From: Auanema rhodensis
Lineage: Eukaryota > Nematoda > Chromadorea > Rhabditida > Rhabditidae
Length of the DNA stretch: 64,000 nucleotides
Direction of reading: 5' to 3'
Assembly (NCBI GenBank): GCA_964057225.1
Contig: OZ059894.1
Coordinates: 5,704,001 to 5,768,000, forward strand
Position numbers and translations under genes: made by a program. Each line of letters opens with the position of its first letter. Positions within the stretch are counted from its first letter, which is position 1. Shown here piece by piece: positions 11,826-23,436 of this stretch. The notes below the pieces were generated by a model, which was given only the letters and a program-made list of their open reading frames with translations, did not search any database and was not told the DNA's origin.

Positions 11826-13142
11826 ACATTTTTCTGTTTAGGTTTCGAAAAGTCTTTGTTGACATGTAAAACATTTGAAGTATCTTCTGTTCGATCGTGT
11901 GGGCATTCAAAAAAAAATTCATTTACTTTAGAAAAGTCGGTATATGGCAATCAAAAGTTACACAAAACTGACTAGTTCAAGGTATATAGTAATGCTTTTG
12001 ATCAACTAAAAAAATGGAATGTAGAACTGGTTCCTCAAAAAATATTATATTTTTATATTTCGTAAGTTGACATAGCATATATTCAATCAAATTATATATA
12101 ATGAAAACTGATTTTAATAATTTTCCTGTATCTATAAAGAAAAATAGTATTTTTTGGCTATTTTGAATAATCCTTTTTGATGTAACAAAATTTGAGATTA
12201 CGAACATGTTTATTCATTAGAAAAATTTTAAAATATTTCTAAGCACAAAGTTTTTTCTACGCCGTAGCTTCAAACAAGTGAGCTTCAACAATTGAATTTT
12301 GCTACATATCTATAATGAGAATTTGGTTGACGTACAAGCAAATTCTCCCTTTCAAAAAAAATAAACGTTTAGTGTACACCAAACATTCTATGAATAAATT
12401 ACACCTGAAGTCTAGAAAAAACTATTAAACATAATTAATTAATTTTTTTAATAATCAAAATACTTTATTTCTATATTTTTGTAGTTTGTGTAAAAAGATA
12501 TAAGGGTTTCAAAAAGATGTCCGAAGATTTTTGCCCATGACTATATGTACTGCCGATGTTTTATTTGATACTTGATAAATTTAATATGCTTTTCAGAATG
12601 AAAGATAATGATCTTTTGATAACGGAATTGTACAAAGATCCCAATGGGTATTGTATAACGGCCCTGAGTGTATATTTGACTCCAAAACTAGGTATCACAA
12701 CTGTAAATCGTTGTGATGAAATTTTACTTTAGATTAAGGCTTTGTTTAGTAATTGAAAATTATAAGTTTAGTTTGTTCTGATTATAATCATGTTCGCACT
12801 TGGGGTATTCAATTTTAATTTGAAAGTATAATAGCGCACTTTTTAGCCTGGGACCCTAAAAATCAAGTTTTCATAAGATTAGTTTCTACAGACGAAAGTT
12901 GTGACATTAAATTTATACTGATCTGAATTGATATTTAAAATATGTAAAATTAAAACTGTTAATGGATCTTCTATAACATTATTTATTGTTCATGAATGTG
13001 AGAGTTCATCTAGAATTCGGAGTCGCCCAGGAAGCCTCTATTTTCTGGAATTAATACGGGAGCGATTAATTTATACTTCTATTTGATTATTTTTATAGTT
13101 TTCCAATGAACAGATTTGGGATCTGTCTACTGATATGGATCA
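11826..13142 (+). pseudogene. Inverted, broken partial copy of the KCTD3-like gene
   Basis: This + strand block repeats, in opposite orientation, pieces of the gene at 13140-16548. The pieces are an exon part ([19 protein letters not shown], near 11870), a stretch near 11935-12035 matching 15145-15245, a nearly identical intron block 12040-12596, and exon 12597-12691. That 95-base exon encodes [20 protein letters not shown] and onward and equals 14245-14339. Degraded 3' exons follow, up to the shared ATGGATCA at 13135-13142. The exon carrying the [12 protein letters not shown] part is missing, as are several others, and frames are broken, so no full protein can come from it. It ends where the real gene's stop codon begins (13140), so the two are tail to tail. 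Confidence 0.85.
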
Positions 13143-16100
13143 TGGTCCGTAACTTATATCACATTCATCTATCAATTGTAATAACTCTTGAGGGGTTGGA
13201 CCAGCAAGACCCTGTCAAGGTGTATAATTACCGCTTGCAGCATAAAATCAACTAACCTGTTGAGATGTACATGGACCTCTCGATACGTTTTTTGCAGCTT
13301 TGATCGATTGTTCCCTATCAGAATATAGTTGATTTTGGGACTGAGAAGGGCCATTTAAAGCAATTGAGGATATTTGTTTGGTGTCCTGATACTGATCCAT
13401 AGCAGTAGAAAGATCCCAAATCTGATTATTAGAAAATTACATAGAAATAATAATAAAAAAATACTTGTATAGCGCCTGTATTAGTTCCAGAAAATAGAAG
13501 CTTCCGGGGACGACTTCCAATTCTAGATGAACTCTCACATTCATGAACAACAAATGATGTTATAGAAGATCCATCAACAGTTTTAATTGTACATATTCTA
13601 AATATCAATTCAGATCAGTATAAATTTAATTTCACACCTTTCGCCTGTAGAAGCTAATCTTATGAAAACTTGATTCGAGTCAGGCACAACTCTTTGTACA
13701 AACACTTGATCACCCTCTTGATCTCCATGAGGACCTTAACCGGTAATGGAATTATGCTAATTCTGATAAAAAAAGTCTCACCAACGTCTGTGTAATCTTT
13801 CTCAATTGAATCATCTGTAGAATCTAACGTCAAAATTTTAAAAGATGCAAGATTAGTGTTCCCAGGCTAAAAAGTGTTTTATACTTTATACTTATACTTG
13901 CAAATTAAAATTGTTACCTGAGTACTGATTTTTCCTCGGAATCGGGTAACAGCCCAAGTGCGAACATGATTATAATCAGAGCAAACTAAACTTATAATTT
14001 TCAATTACTAAAGAAAATCTTAATCGTGTTACCACTGATTAGGTGACTAGTATTTAAAGCAACCCGAGTAATGGGTGAATTATGCACAGTATAACTTTGA
14101 AACAACTGAGGACCATGACCTTGCGTTTCAGGATGTTGTACAACAAGTCTTACAACACCGGAGGAAGTCCCATATGCAATTTCTATCCAGTTTCCGCACC
14201 CATCTAAAGTAAAATTTCATCACAACGATTTACAGTTGAGATACCTAGTTTTGGAGTCAAATATACACTCAGGGCCGTTATACAATACCCATTGGGATCT
14301 TTGTACAATTCCGTTATCAAAAGATCATTATCTTTCATTCTGAAAAGCATATTAAATTTATCAAGTATCAAATAAAACATCGGCAGTACATATAGTCATG
14401 GGCAAAAATCTTCGGACATCTTTTTGAAACCCTTATATCTTTTTACACAAACTACAAAAATATAGAAATAAAGTATTTTGATTATTAAAAAAATTAATTA
14501 ATTATGTTTAATAGTTTTTTCTAGACTTCAGGTGTAATTTATTCATAGAATGTTTGGTGTACACTAAACGTTTATTTTTTTTGAAAGGGAGAATTTGCTT
14601 GTACGTCAACCAAATTCTCATTATAGATATGTAGCAAAATTCAATTGTTGAAGCTCACTTGTTTGAAGCTACGGCGTAGAAAAAACTTTGTGCTTAGAAA
14701 TATTTTAAAATTTTTCTAATGAATAAACATGTTCGTAATCTCAAATTTTGTTACATCAAAAAGGATTATTCAAAATAGCCAAAAAATACTATTTTTCTTT
14801 ATAGATACAGGAAAATTATTAAAATCAGTTTTCATTATATATAATTTGATTGAATATATGCTATGTCAACTTACGAAATATAAAAATATAATATTTTTTT
14901 TTGTATTTTGTAAGGGTGTTCTGGGTTTTTTCAGATATTTTTGTCTGAGAATTTTTGATAACGATTTAACTCTAAGGAATTTTTTTGGGAATGCCCACAC
15001 GATCATTCTGAACAGCATATTGAATTAATCAAGTATCAAATGATAACCTTAATGGAAATTTCTGCATATCTATATAATACATAGAGCCATTCGAACAACC
15101 AAGTAGCAATGAAGATCCAGCAGTATCATAGCAAGTCACAGGAACCAGTTCTACATTCCATTTTTTTAGTTGATCAAAAGCATTACTATATACCTTGAAC
15201 TTGCCAGTTTTGGGTAACTGATTGCCATATACCGACTTTTCCAGAGCGAGAAAGAGCAACCATTTGACTCCCAATAAAGAACAATTTATCTACGGGAACA
15301 CCAAGTGAGAAACTTCCTGAAAATTCACATCAACCGAAAATAAATTGTGAAATTACCTTTTTTACGAGTATCACCATCACTAACTGACCATAAGTGAATA
15401 CTTCCATTTGCTAAAGCTAATACAAGCATTTTTTCGTTACTCTAAAAGTTATATTAATTTTAGGCAATTACTAGATTCTTTTCAACCTGAGCTCCAAATT
15501 TGGTGTTCCATGCGAGGTGCTTTATTACATGATCCATTTGAGATGTTACAAACACTGTCCCCCAGCCAATATACTCCTTCATTTTATATACACAAGCATA
15601 ATATGCATGAGCAACAGCAACTGTGTTGTAATGTGCTCTAACTATCCGAATACTCATAGGATCTTCTACACGAGTAGATTTCATCTGTTGTCTTAATTGA
15701 GAAATCTCATTTTTCGTCTGCAAAACACATTTTCAGAGGTAAAAACATCGGCAGTACATACATAACGATTTAACTCAAATGAATTTTTTTTGGAATGCCC
15801 ACACGATCGAACAGAAGATACTTCAAATGTTTTACATGTCGATGAAGATTTTTCGAAATCTAAATAGAAAAATGTATTGACAATTCATGATTTTAATCTC
15901 AAACTTGTCTCTGCCGATTTGGGAGAGCTGGAAGATTGCTCTGGATCAAAAGATGAATTATGCTAAGAAGAAAAATGAAATATTAGAAAAATTAAACTAT
16001 GAACCTTGAGTTCCGTGTGATTCAAATCAGGAGGTGGTATTAATCCATGAAAAAGTAAAGAACCGCACGAAGATACCTATAGAAAACTAACAGTTATTTC

Positions 16101-16548
16101 AAATTTTTATACTATCATAAAAAAACCTCTAGTTCATCACAAAGCAATAGCCGTCGAACCAATGGAGATAAATTAAAAAACTGAGCTTCGTGTCTCAAAA
16201 TATGTACAGGAAACGAACTAAAGTATACCAAACTTCTATGAAAAAAGTGAAATAACAAACTGACCTCAAATCAACTTGCTTTGTGCGTAAATAATTTAAA
16301 ATAACTTTAAAAACGTCAGGATCGCGATCTATGAATATAGCACCCGTTTCATCGCGCACAGTTGGTATTCGTCCACTTATAAGGCTTAAACGAACATAAA
16401 TATTATCTTGATATAAACAAAGTCACCTGGTGAAAAAGGTGTCAGGAATCCATGTTAAAGTGTTTGTACTTGTGGTGAATCTTCTCCCACCTACATTAAA
16501 ATTTATAATCTGCTCATTTTGTGTCAGTGAGTCATCTTTTGAAGTCAT
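13140..16548 (-). CDS. KCTD3/SHKBP1-type BTB (T1) and WD-repeat protein
   Basis: The ATG at 16548 begins [13 protein letters not shown], then a T1/BTB domain ([48 protein letters not shown]). A linker and a WD-repeat region follow: [131 protein letters not shown]. The end is [19 protein letters not shown] and a TGA at 13142-13140. Order and wording match vertebrate KCTD3 and SHKBP1 closely, but the C-terminal extension of KCTD3 is absent. KCTD3 binds HCN3 channels and SHKBP1 binds SH3KBP1, so a scaffold role is likely. The intron before MKDNDLL is enlarged by an insertion (14342-15045). The gene has about a dozen exons and lies just downstream of a macrodomain gene in the same direction. Confidence 0.93.
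14340..15045. repeat. Insertion flanked by a duplicated short intron inside the KCTD3-like gene
   Basis: On the - strand the exon ending FPLR is followed by a ~40-base intron (GTTATCATTTGATACTTGAT... to CTGTTCAG) and then AATGA. Instead of the expected exon there is a ~45-base copy of an upstream exon (GATCGTGTGGGCATTCC..., 14950-15005, matching 15765-15808), then ~550 bases of AT-rich DNA. A second copy of the same intron end (14340-14378) then leads into the true exon AATGAAAGATAATG. The inner edge near 14394 (TAGTCATGGGCAAAAATCTT) resembles a Tc1-type terminus, but I could not find a convincing partner end. Confidence 0.7.
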
Positions 16549-16702
16549 CTTAAAAACAATCAGAAACAAGAAAATAAATTCAAAAATATGATACAAATAT
16601 CAAGACAGTTGTAACAGATTGAAACAGATTAATACTCCACACAACTATATATTTAATATGTGAAATAAAAAAATATTATACACAACAAGACCCGTGAAAA
16701 GT
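16549..16702 (-). other. Short intercistronic gap between macrodomain and KCTD3-like genes
   Basis: Only 154 bases separate the macrodomain stop (16703) from the KCTD3-like ATG (16548), both on the - strand. Such spacing is typical of nematode operons, where the downstream gene receives an SL2-class leader. I see no clear polyadenylation hexamer on the - strand in this gap, so the operon call is an inference. Confidence 0.4.
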
Positions 16703-17676
16703 TCACTTTACAGTTTTTTCAAAAGCGCTGACGTAATTGTTGAAATCTTCATCAGAAAAACAGGTGAAAACTATTCTGTCAATCTAAAAAAAATATAATT
16801 CAACAAAGAAATATACCATAAATTGCCTTTGCATTATCTGCTTCATGAGAAAGCCACTGAAAAATAAATTTCGAAACATCAGCAGCTGCCAATTTGGCAG
16901 GATATCCAAAAACACCAGTTGATATTGAACAAAAAGCCTTAAATATTGATAAATAATAGAACACTGTAAGCTCATTTTACAATAGTGCGAAGATTATTCT
17001 GGGTTGCTAAACGAAGACTACTGTCGTAACAAGAAATTAGCTTATCACGTTCAGATTCTGTAGGTTCACGGCCCCTAGGGATTTTTGGACCAACGGTATG
17101 AATTATGTCTAAAATTCCTCCATTAGTAGATATTTTATATAACCCTTACTTTTGATATGTTTTATCTGACAAGGTGACGTTATCACAGCTGCGCCTGTTT
17201 CGCAACGGCCTATTTTGCGGCATTCAGTCTGAAGTGCTTTTATACCAGCTGCGGCATGAATAGCTCCATCAACACCTCCTCCTAAAATGAAGTAACTCCA
17301 ACAATCACCTTGATTAATAACTACCATAAGCCTATTCAAAACAGAATACAAAACTATGACCATAAATCAAGCAAATTCGTAATGCTAAGAGTACAGAAAG
17401 TTGTCTATATAATTAATAGAAGATACTATGAAACAATTTCAAAAAAAAAGTACATTATATAAGGCTTACTGACCTCCTGCTAATTCATTATTTGCTGCAT
17501 TCACGATACAATCTATCTCCAAGCGTGTTATGTCGCCTTTCCAGATTGAAATTTTACTGAGTATTTTTTCTTCAACTTTTTCTAAATTAAAATAGAAAGC
17601 TTGCTTTTCCATTTAGTTGTATACCTTTCTCAAACACACTCTTTAAAACCTTCCAAGTGCTAATTGATTTAGACAT
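16703..17676 (-). CDS. MACROD-type macrodomain protein (ADP-ribosyl hydrolase)
   Basis: The gene starts [18 protein letters not shown] at 17676 and ends [12 protein letters not shown] with a TGA at 16705-16703. In order it carries the macrodomain signatures: [20 protein letters not shown] with NNELAGG, the diphosphate loop [14 protein letters not shown] (joined across an intron), [30 protein letters not shown], and the second loop STGVFGYP. The length (~200 residues) fits MACROD1/MACROD2/YmdB-type enzymes, which remove ADP-ribose from glutamate/aspartate and deacetylate O-acetyl-ADP-ribose. The Asn-Ala-Ala-Asn segment and the Gly-rich loop that bind ADP-ribose are intact, so it is probably active. 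Five short introns interrupt it. It may be co-transcribed with the KCTD3-like gene downstream. Confidence 0.92.
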
Positions 17677-19098
17677 TCTCTAATTCAAATACATTAATAA
17701 CAGAATACATATTTAAATTAATCTCATGAAATGCAAAGAATATGAAATCCTCAAGCTCTCTGATTTCTCAAAGGATAAATGATGAAAACAGCTTGTATGT
17801 TATTACCTTCGAAAGTTTACGCAAAATACTTTCAAACTTAAACTATTATTTAAAACACTGAATTATATAAAAACCTATCCAATTGAATAGCCGTCCACTT
17901 TATATGGAAATGAGGCTTATATCGAAAGTTACAAACTATGCGCCTTGTCATTTACTTTTGTCGTGTTTAGCGCTTACTTAGTGTCGCCAATGACTGCAAC
18001 CATCCAACGCATCGAACTTTGCTTTCTTCATTTTTTCAACTCACATTTTAAAAAATTTCAGATTTTTAATGCATTGTATTTTAAAAAGGAAACTCTTATT
18101 GTATCTCTTTGAAACCTGATCACATGTTTCATCTGCTACCCGTTCATTTCATCTAAATCTGGTCTTCCTTACCATAAAGGGTCTGTATCTTCGAAGACTT
18201 CTATAGTTCATCAAATGACTATCTTCGCATTCTCTGTGATGGATTGTAATTCTTGATAACAATCGATTGTTATTCCAGTTTAACTTCTCTTTATGCTATG
18301 TTTATTTACTTGTACTGTTCATAATTAAGCTTATCAATGACAACATTTGATTGACAATACTACGACATTAACTGTTGCTTACTTATTATAAATTTTTACG
18401 ATAAATATCTAAATACATATTTGGATTCGTATGTAACATTCTTGATTCACGCTTAAAAATGCAGTTACCTAATAGCTTTAAATCGTTTTTCATAAATTTA
18501 ACTCCATTTTTCCTTATCTATCACATAATTTTTTTTTTCGGTTTTTTTATTTTTGGCAATCTATGGAGAACCATTAACCTTGTCATCGCGAATATGGAAA
18601 AGTTTCTTCCAATTCCTCAGAAAATTTTTATAACTTCTCTTATTATACAGCTTATGCAAGTATATATTCGTGCTCATAGTGAGAGACGTATCCTTATAGA
18701 AACCTTTTATATTTTTTGATCGTTCTATGAGTGTGTTGATTGAATCTGCCGCGTGCGTTGCCGCCTAGTCTTTCCTTCTCTCTTTCTCTCAGCGGCTGAC
18801 GTCTGTTTCTTTCGCTCATCGGCCTGTCCTATCAGTCAGCCTTGTCTTTACCCCACCAACAGAAAGTTGGTCATCTTCTGCTATTTAATGCCACCATTAT
18901 TAGACGTTATTAAATGCATCAACTTTTATTGGTTATAATATTCTTGTATTGTTTGAAGAAATTTCTTGTTTGTAATACTTTTGAACTTCAACCACATCTT
19001 GCTTCATTCACTGTATATTCATTCTATTTTCCTTATTTGTCTGTTTTGCAGTGGAAATATAGTTCTATTCTTTCTTCCCGTTGAAGGCTGTGGCTAAA
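17677..19098. other. Shared upstream region of the macrodomain gene and hif-1
   Basis: The two genes diverge from here. A less AT-rich, pyrimidine-rich block at 18,745-18,870 contains CCGCGTGCGT, which includes a GCGTG core like that of a hypoxia response element. It lies ~350 bases upstream of the hif-1 start codon. I see no coding exon; the frame from 18459 is a run of hydrophobic low-complexity codons. Confidence 0.4.
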
Positions 19099-22000
19099 AT
19101 GGAAGGAAACGAGTCTAAGAAGAGGTGAGACCCATGTTTGATTTTTTTCGTCGTGTCTTTGATTTTTCACATCAATTGCCATTTTATCAATTCTTTCGTT
19201 CTTAATGCTTTCCAATTCTTCTCTTGTTCTACCTGGTAAGTAAATAATGGAATCATGCGTCTTTCCTGATATCGATATCAGCTATCAAAGAAAACCTTGT
19301 AAAGGAAAAATACTGGCTAATTTTATCAAATAAACTTCATCTTTAGTGAATCCCTATTTTAATCTGAAATCATATTCAATCTATGCTATTCTTTTCTAAC
19401 AAATATAAATTTTGCTATATAATACTCTAAATGAACTAATACATAGTATTTGAAATTTATTAAATGTAACGCGCAGTTTTCAATAGTTGTTTAATTATAA
19501 AGAAAATCGAATCCTGAAGGGAGTCTGCTCTATCTATTCAAGTATTCTTCTTCTCAGTTTCTCTACTTCGTTTATTTTATGCTATTGTGCTAGTGACGGA
19601 AGTCAGAGCACGATGTCTCGATTACACGAGAGAAAGTAGACAACATTGCTCAGCTAGTATTTGCCAAAAAATCAAGAAAGTTACAAAAAATCAGAACCTG
19701 CGTTATAAATGTGCTTAAGAATGTAGTCAATTACCATATGTGTTCCAGAAACATGGACAAGCGGAGGGAAACCTCAAGGTTTGCTGCTCGGGATCGACGG
19801 GGTAAAGAGTCTCACATATTCAATGATTTGAAAGATGTTGTACCCGTGGTTGAAGATTCTAATGCTATTCATTTGGACCGTATTGCTCTTCTCCGAGTTT
19901 CGGCTGCTTTTTGTCGATTTCGACAACACCTTGGAAGTGGTACAGCTTGTATTTCGTTGTAGTATTATTTATTTTCTATTTGAAACAGTTCTTGGTGACA
20001 AGGTCGAGTCAGATCCTACGGAAAAATCCTTCGGTCTATGGCAAGAAGAGTGTTTAACCGAGTGTCTAGATGGATTTATTCTTGTTCTTAAAAATGATGG
20101 ATCAATTCTATATACAACCGAAAGTGTTTCTGTTTATTTGGGGCATACTCAGGTTTGATTTAGTTATCTTCAGAAAATTGAAAAGCATAAAAATCCTGTT
20201 AACAAGGTACCTGTTAATTTGAGGCGAGAGGTGGGTGTGTTGCCAAAGAATGTTTCCCATTTTCACTCCGATTAGTTGATAAATATCTGGGAGAGAGGAA
20301 ATTAGATATTTTAGTCTTTTTCACGACATGGAATAGTAGGCAATTTAATTAGTATTGGTCTCAGAAATGTCATTATAAAACTATGAAAACCAACTAAATT
20401 TCTTTAATATAGTAGCAATTCTTATATATATGGCTTTTTTCAAAACTATGTTAGAGATACTTAATAAAGAAAATCTGATTGATGAATATGACTTGCAAAC
20501 TAACTCAATGTGTAATTGCAGACGGAAATATGTGGCATGCCTTTCGAAGAATTTGCTCATCCAGAGGATTATGCGGAATTCAAACTACTTGCCTCTCAAT
20601 ATCTTCAAGGTTCCATAAACGATTCAGAAATTAGGTATGTTTTTCAAAGGACAATATTTTGTGTTAAATTTGTTATTTCTAAGATCTGTTGTTCTCCGTT
20701 TAAAATCTATTATCAGTCCTCGGGGTAGAACTCTGAATATGAAAAGTGCTATCTATAAGGTGAGATTATGATATTAGTTTTTTATTCAAGGTGTATTACA
20801 GCCTATAAGTTTTATGATTCGTGGACGATGTTGTGCTGATGGTTGTGTGGTTATTCTTCATGGGATAAGCATGCCTGCTGGAATAGGATCGGCAAATGCT
20901 GCAGCAACAGCTATTGCTAAGGTTGGTACGGCTTGAGTGCCTATTAAAAATTAAAATCATAGGGATCCGAGGCTCAATCTGGAACTTTCCTAACTCGCCA
21001 CAATTGTGATATGCGAATTACGAGCATTAGTGATCGCCTGAATTATCTTTTAAAGAATGAATTGAAAACTCTAATTGGAACCAGTTTTTATGATCTTGTA
21101 CATCCTTGTGACTGCCAAGTCATCAGTCAGGTATATTGAGAGCGGTACTAGAGTAACCAATCAATTTGATTCAGGCAATGAAAGAAATGTTTACTAAGGG
21201 GCATGTAAGAACACCATATTACCGGCTACTAGCTGCTAATAAAACTGTGGCTTGGGTGGTTACCGAAGCTAACATCATTAAACACACCTCAAAGGGTCAA
21301 GCTGGACAGTATGTTATTTGCCTTCACTATCTTGTTGGGTATGAATTTCCACAAAATGAATATAAAAGAATCTCCCTGTTCAGGACACAATCAGAATCTG
21401 ATTCCTTTATTGTCCCAACTGAGACTTCTGATGTTCGTATCATGAACCTTAAGAAGGAACTTCCTGATTGTGGAGGTTTGTTTGCAAAGTTTTATAACTC
21501 ATTCTTATTTTCTTATTTAGTAGCTTCTGAATATGCTGGCCGTCAACCTGAAGTAATTGATGCTGAATTTGTTCCAGTTTTCAGTGGTGGAAAATTTGTT
21601 GAAGAAAGAGTAATGAGCCCATTGATGCCATCCGGAGGTACGCATATGATTTTTAGCAACATTTTCTCCTTGGTAATGTAGTGGTTTTTCTTTAACTTAA
21701 CCAGTTGGTAAAATAACTATTTTACAATAGGTTTTTGTTGTGAGGACCCCGTTGTTGAAAACGAAAAATTAGGGAAAAGGATAGATTCCAAAGAGTCCCT
21801 TTTAAGTTTTATGGAATCAGATTCTATCGACAGTGATGCTGATGAAGAGGAGGTCTTTTGCCTTAAATTCTTTCCATTCTTCATAAAATGAAGAAGTTTT
21901 GTGTCTAAATTTGCCCCTCGTTGTCATCGTCTCTGCTTCTAGGAAGTTGAAAAAATTGAACTTAAAAGTTAAATAGCGCTATGTCATGTGAAGAATATCT

Positions 22001-23193
22001 ATCCTAACCAATTAAAGATATACACTCGTTAAACACTGAAGTTTTGTTTTGCAGATCGTTCGAACAACTACGACGAAATTTACAGCTGGTTTTCTGCAGA
22101 TAAGTCGAGCGGAACGATTGAAGCACGCAATGTTCGTTTTATTTTTATCTAAATTTCACCTCCTTTTTTTCAGAGACAAAGTTCAGCTGGCGACCCCACT
22201 TTGGCCTCGGCACAAGTCATGGCTAAAGCCTCTTCAACCTCGAAACAAGAAGCAAATGTATCCTACTCCGGAAACACTGGAGGATGTAAGATCTACACAT
22301 AAAGTTCAAACTCATTCAGCTTTTGCAGGCACGAACAATTCTATGTTCTCTGAAAATACCCATGCTTACCGGCCGAAATCGCCGGTCGCCTTCTCCCACT
22401 GCAATCAATCTGTGGAATGTATCGCAACCCCCAATACTTTATCCGGCGTTCCCCCCATTTGTGTACCCGGTATCACACGTTTACGAATATTATTTTATTC
22501 TTAGTATTTCTAGACAATAACTCTCTGTCGTCCGATGGAATACGACGGTCCTCCGGAGTGTACCCCTTTATGCCTACTGCCCATTCTTCAGGACCCTCAG
22601 TATCCCAGCCAATTATGAGTAATTTATACAACCCAGAAACTCAAACTACAGGTGTGCATTTAATTATGAAGCATTAAACTAATTAATATTTAGATCATCA
22701 TCAATGGGAAGATTTAACGGGTCTAGCTCCTTATGTGCCATATGAAGACGAAGTAAGAATTTACATTTACAACATTGAAATAATTATGCATAATTTCCAG
22801 ATACATTATCCAATAGAGTTCCTGCCTGATGATTTACAAGAATTTTTACAAGATTTGCCTGAATGGAACGCAGAAGAACCCCTTATACCACCAGGTCCCA
22901 AGCCAGCGGTTTGAGAGTTTTACAGTTGAATTTGTGTTCATTTCAATTTTAGATAAATGCAGTTCATCGACAAAATCAACAACATGAATTGTACAAAGCC
23001 AATAATGTTTATAAGGGATTTGAATCGTCTTCAACTAATATGAATATGCCAGGTATAATCGTATTCTTCTATTGTCCTAATTTTGTCGATTGTTGTAGAT
23101 ACGAATCAATCAGGATATCCCCAAACATACTGGCAAGAACCAACCCCTGATACCTGGGATTGTAATAGATTTTCTCATAACGTAATATCTTAG
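19099..23193 (+). CDS. hif-1: Hypoxia-inducible factor 1 alpha (bHLH-PAS)
   Basis: Twenty exons join in phase to give 724 residues, against about 719 in C. elegans HIF-1. The tiny first exon (19099-19124, MEGNESKK plus two bases) splices to 19749 to give [20 protein letters not shown], the bHLH basic region. PAS-A follows ([31 protein letters not shown]), then [18 protein letters not shown] ([32 protein letters not shown]) and [12 protein letters not shown]. The oxygen-dependent degradation motif [14 protein letters not shown] places the target proline at about residue 617, where EGL-9/PHD would hydroxylate it for VHL binding. The tail ends [15 protein letters not shown]. The protein acts in the nucleus with ARNT/AHA-1. 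Most introns are ~40-60 bases. Intron 1 (19125-19748) carries a dispersed repeat. Starting at 19711 instead would lose the conserved N-terminus. Confidence 0.95.
19441..19530 (+). repeat. 90-base dispersed repeat, copy B (hif-1 intron 1)
   Basis: This matches 11204-11293 with three differences seen by eye, all near the 3' end. It lies in the sense direction of hif-1 inside its first intron. Confidence 0.85.
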
Positions 23194-23355
23194 GTAGAGT
23201 TCTCTTGTGTCTTCTAATCATCTTTAACATTTTCTTCTGTTTCTTGTTTCTGCTCAATTTAATTTCCAATATGATTTTTTTGTTGTACTACTACTATGTT
23301 CATATTTAGTCATTATAGATAGATTCTGTTATTAATCACCTTAGTTTTGTAATTT

Positions 23356-23436
<81 letters not shown>

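Larger units (their letters stand above)
11826..15886. repeat. Large imperfect inverted repeat (arms 11826-13142 and 13393-15886)
   Basis: The arms are reverse complements in blocks, with deletions mostly in the left arm. The 250-base spacer (13143-13392) holds the last coding parts of the KCTD3-like gene. The block 12040-12725 against 14210-14900 is almost identical, introns included, while the outer and inner blocks show clear substitutions. Patchy identity of this kind fits either a recent copy with later deletions or gene conversion between the arms. Confidence 0.85.

Noticed and set aside
11604-11975. A 123-codon + frame
   Set aside because: It starts with TTG, not ATG, and its second half is just an exon piece of the inverted KCTD3 copy read through an intron.
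14394-14930. A Tc1/mariner element in the KCTD3-like intron
   Set aside because: One end (TAGTCATGGGCAAAAATCTT) looks like a terminal repeat next to TA, but the opposite end does not match well and there is no transposase.
18459-18719. An 86-codon hydrophobic + frame upstream of hif-1
   Set aside because: Phe/Ile/Leu-rich low complexity, typical of AT-rich non-coding DNA, with no splice or family support.
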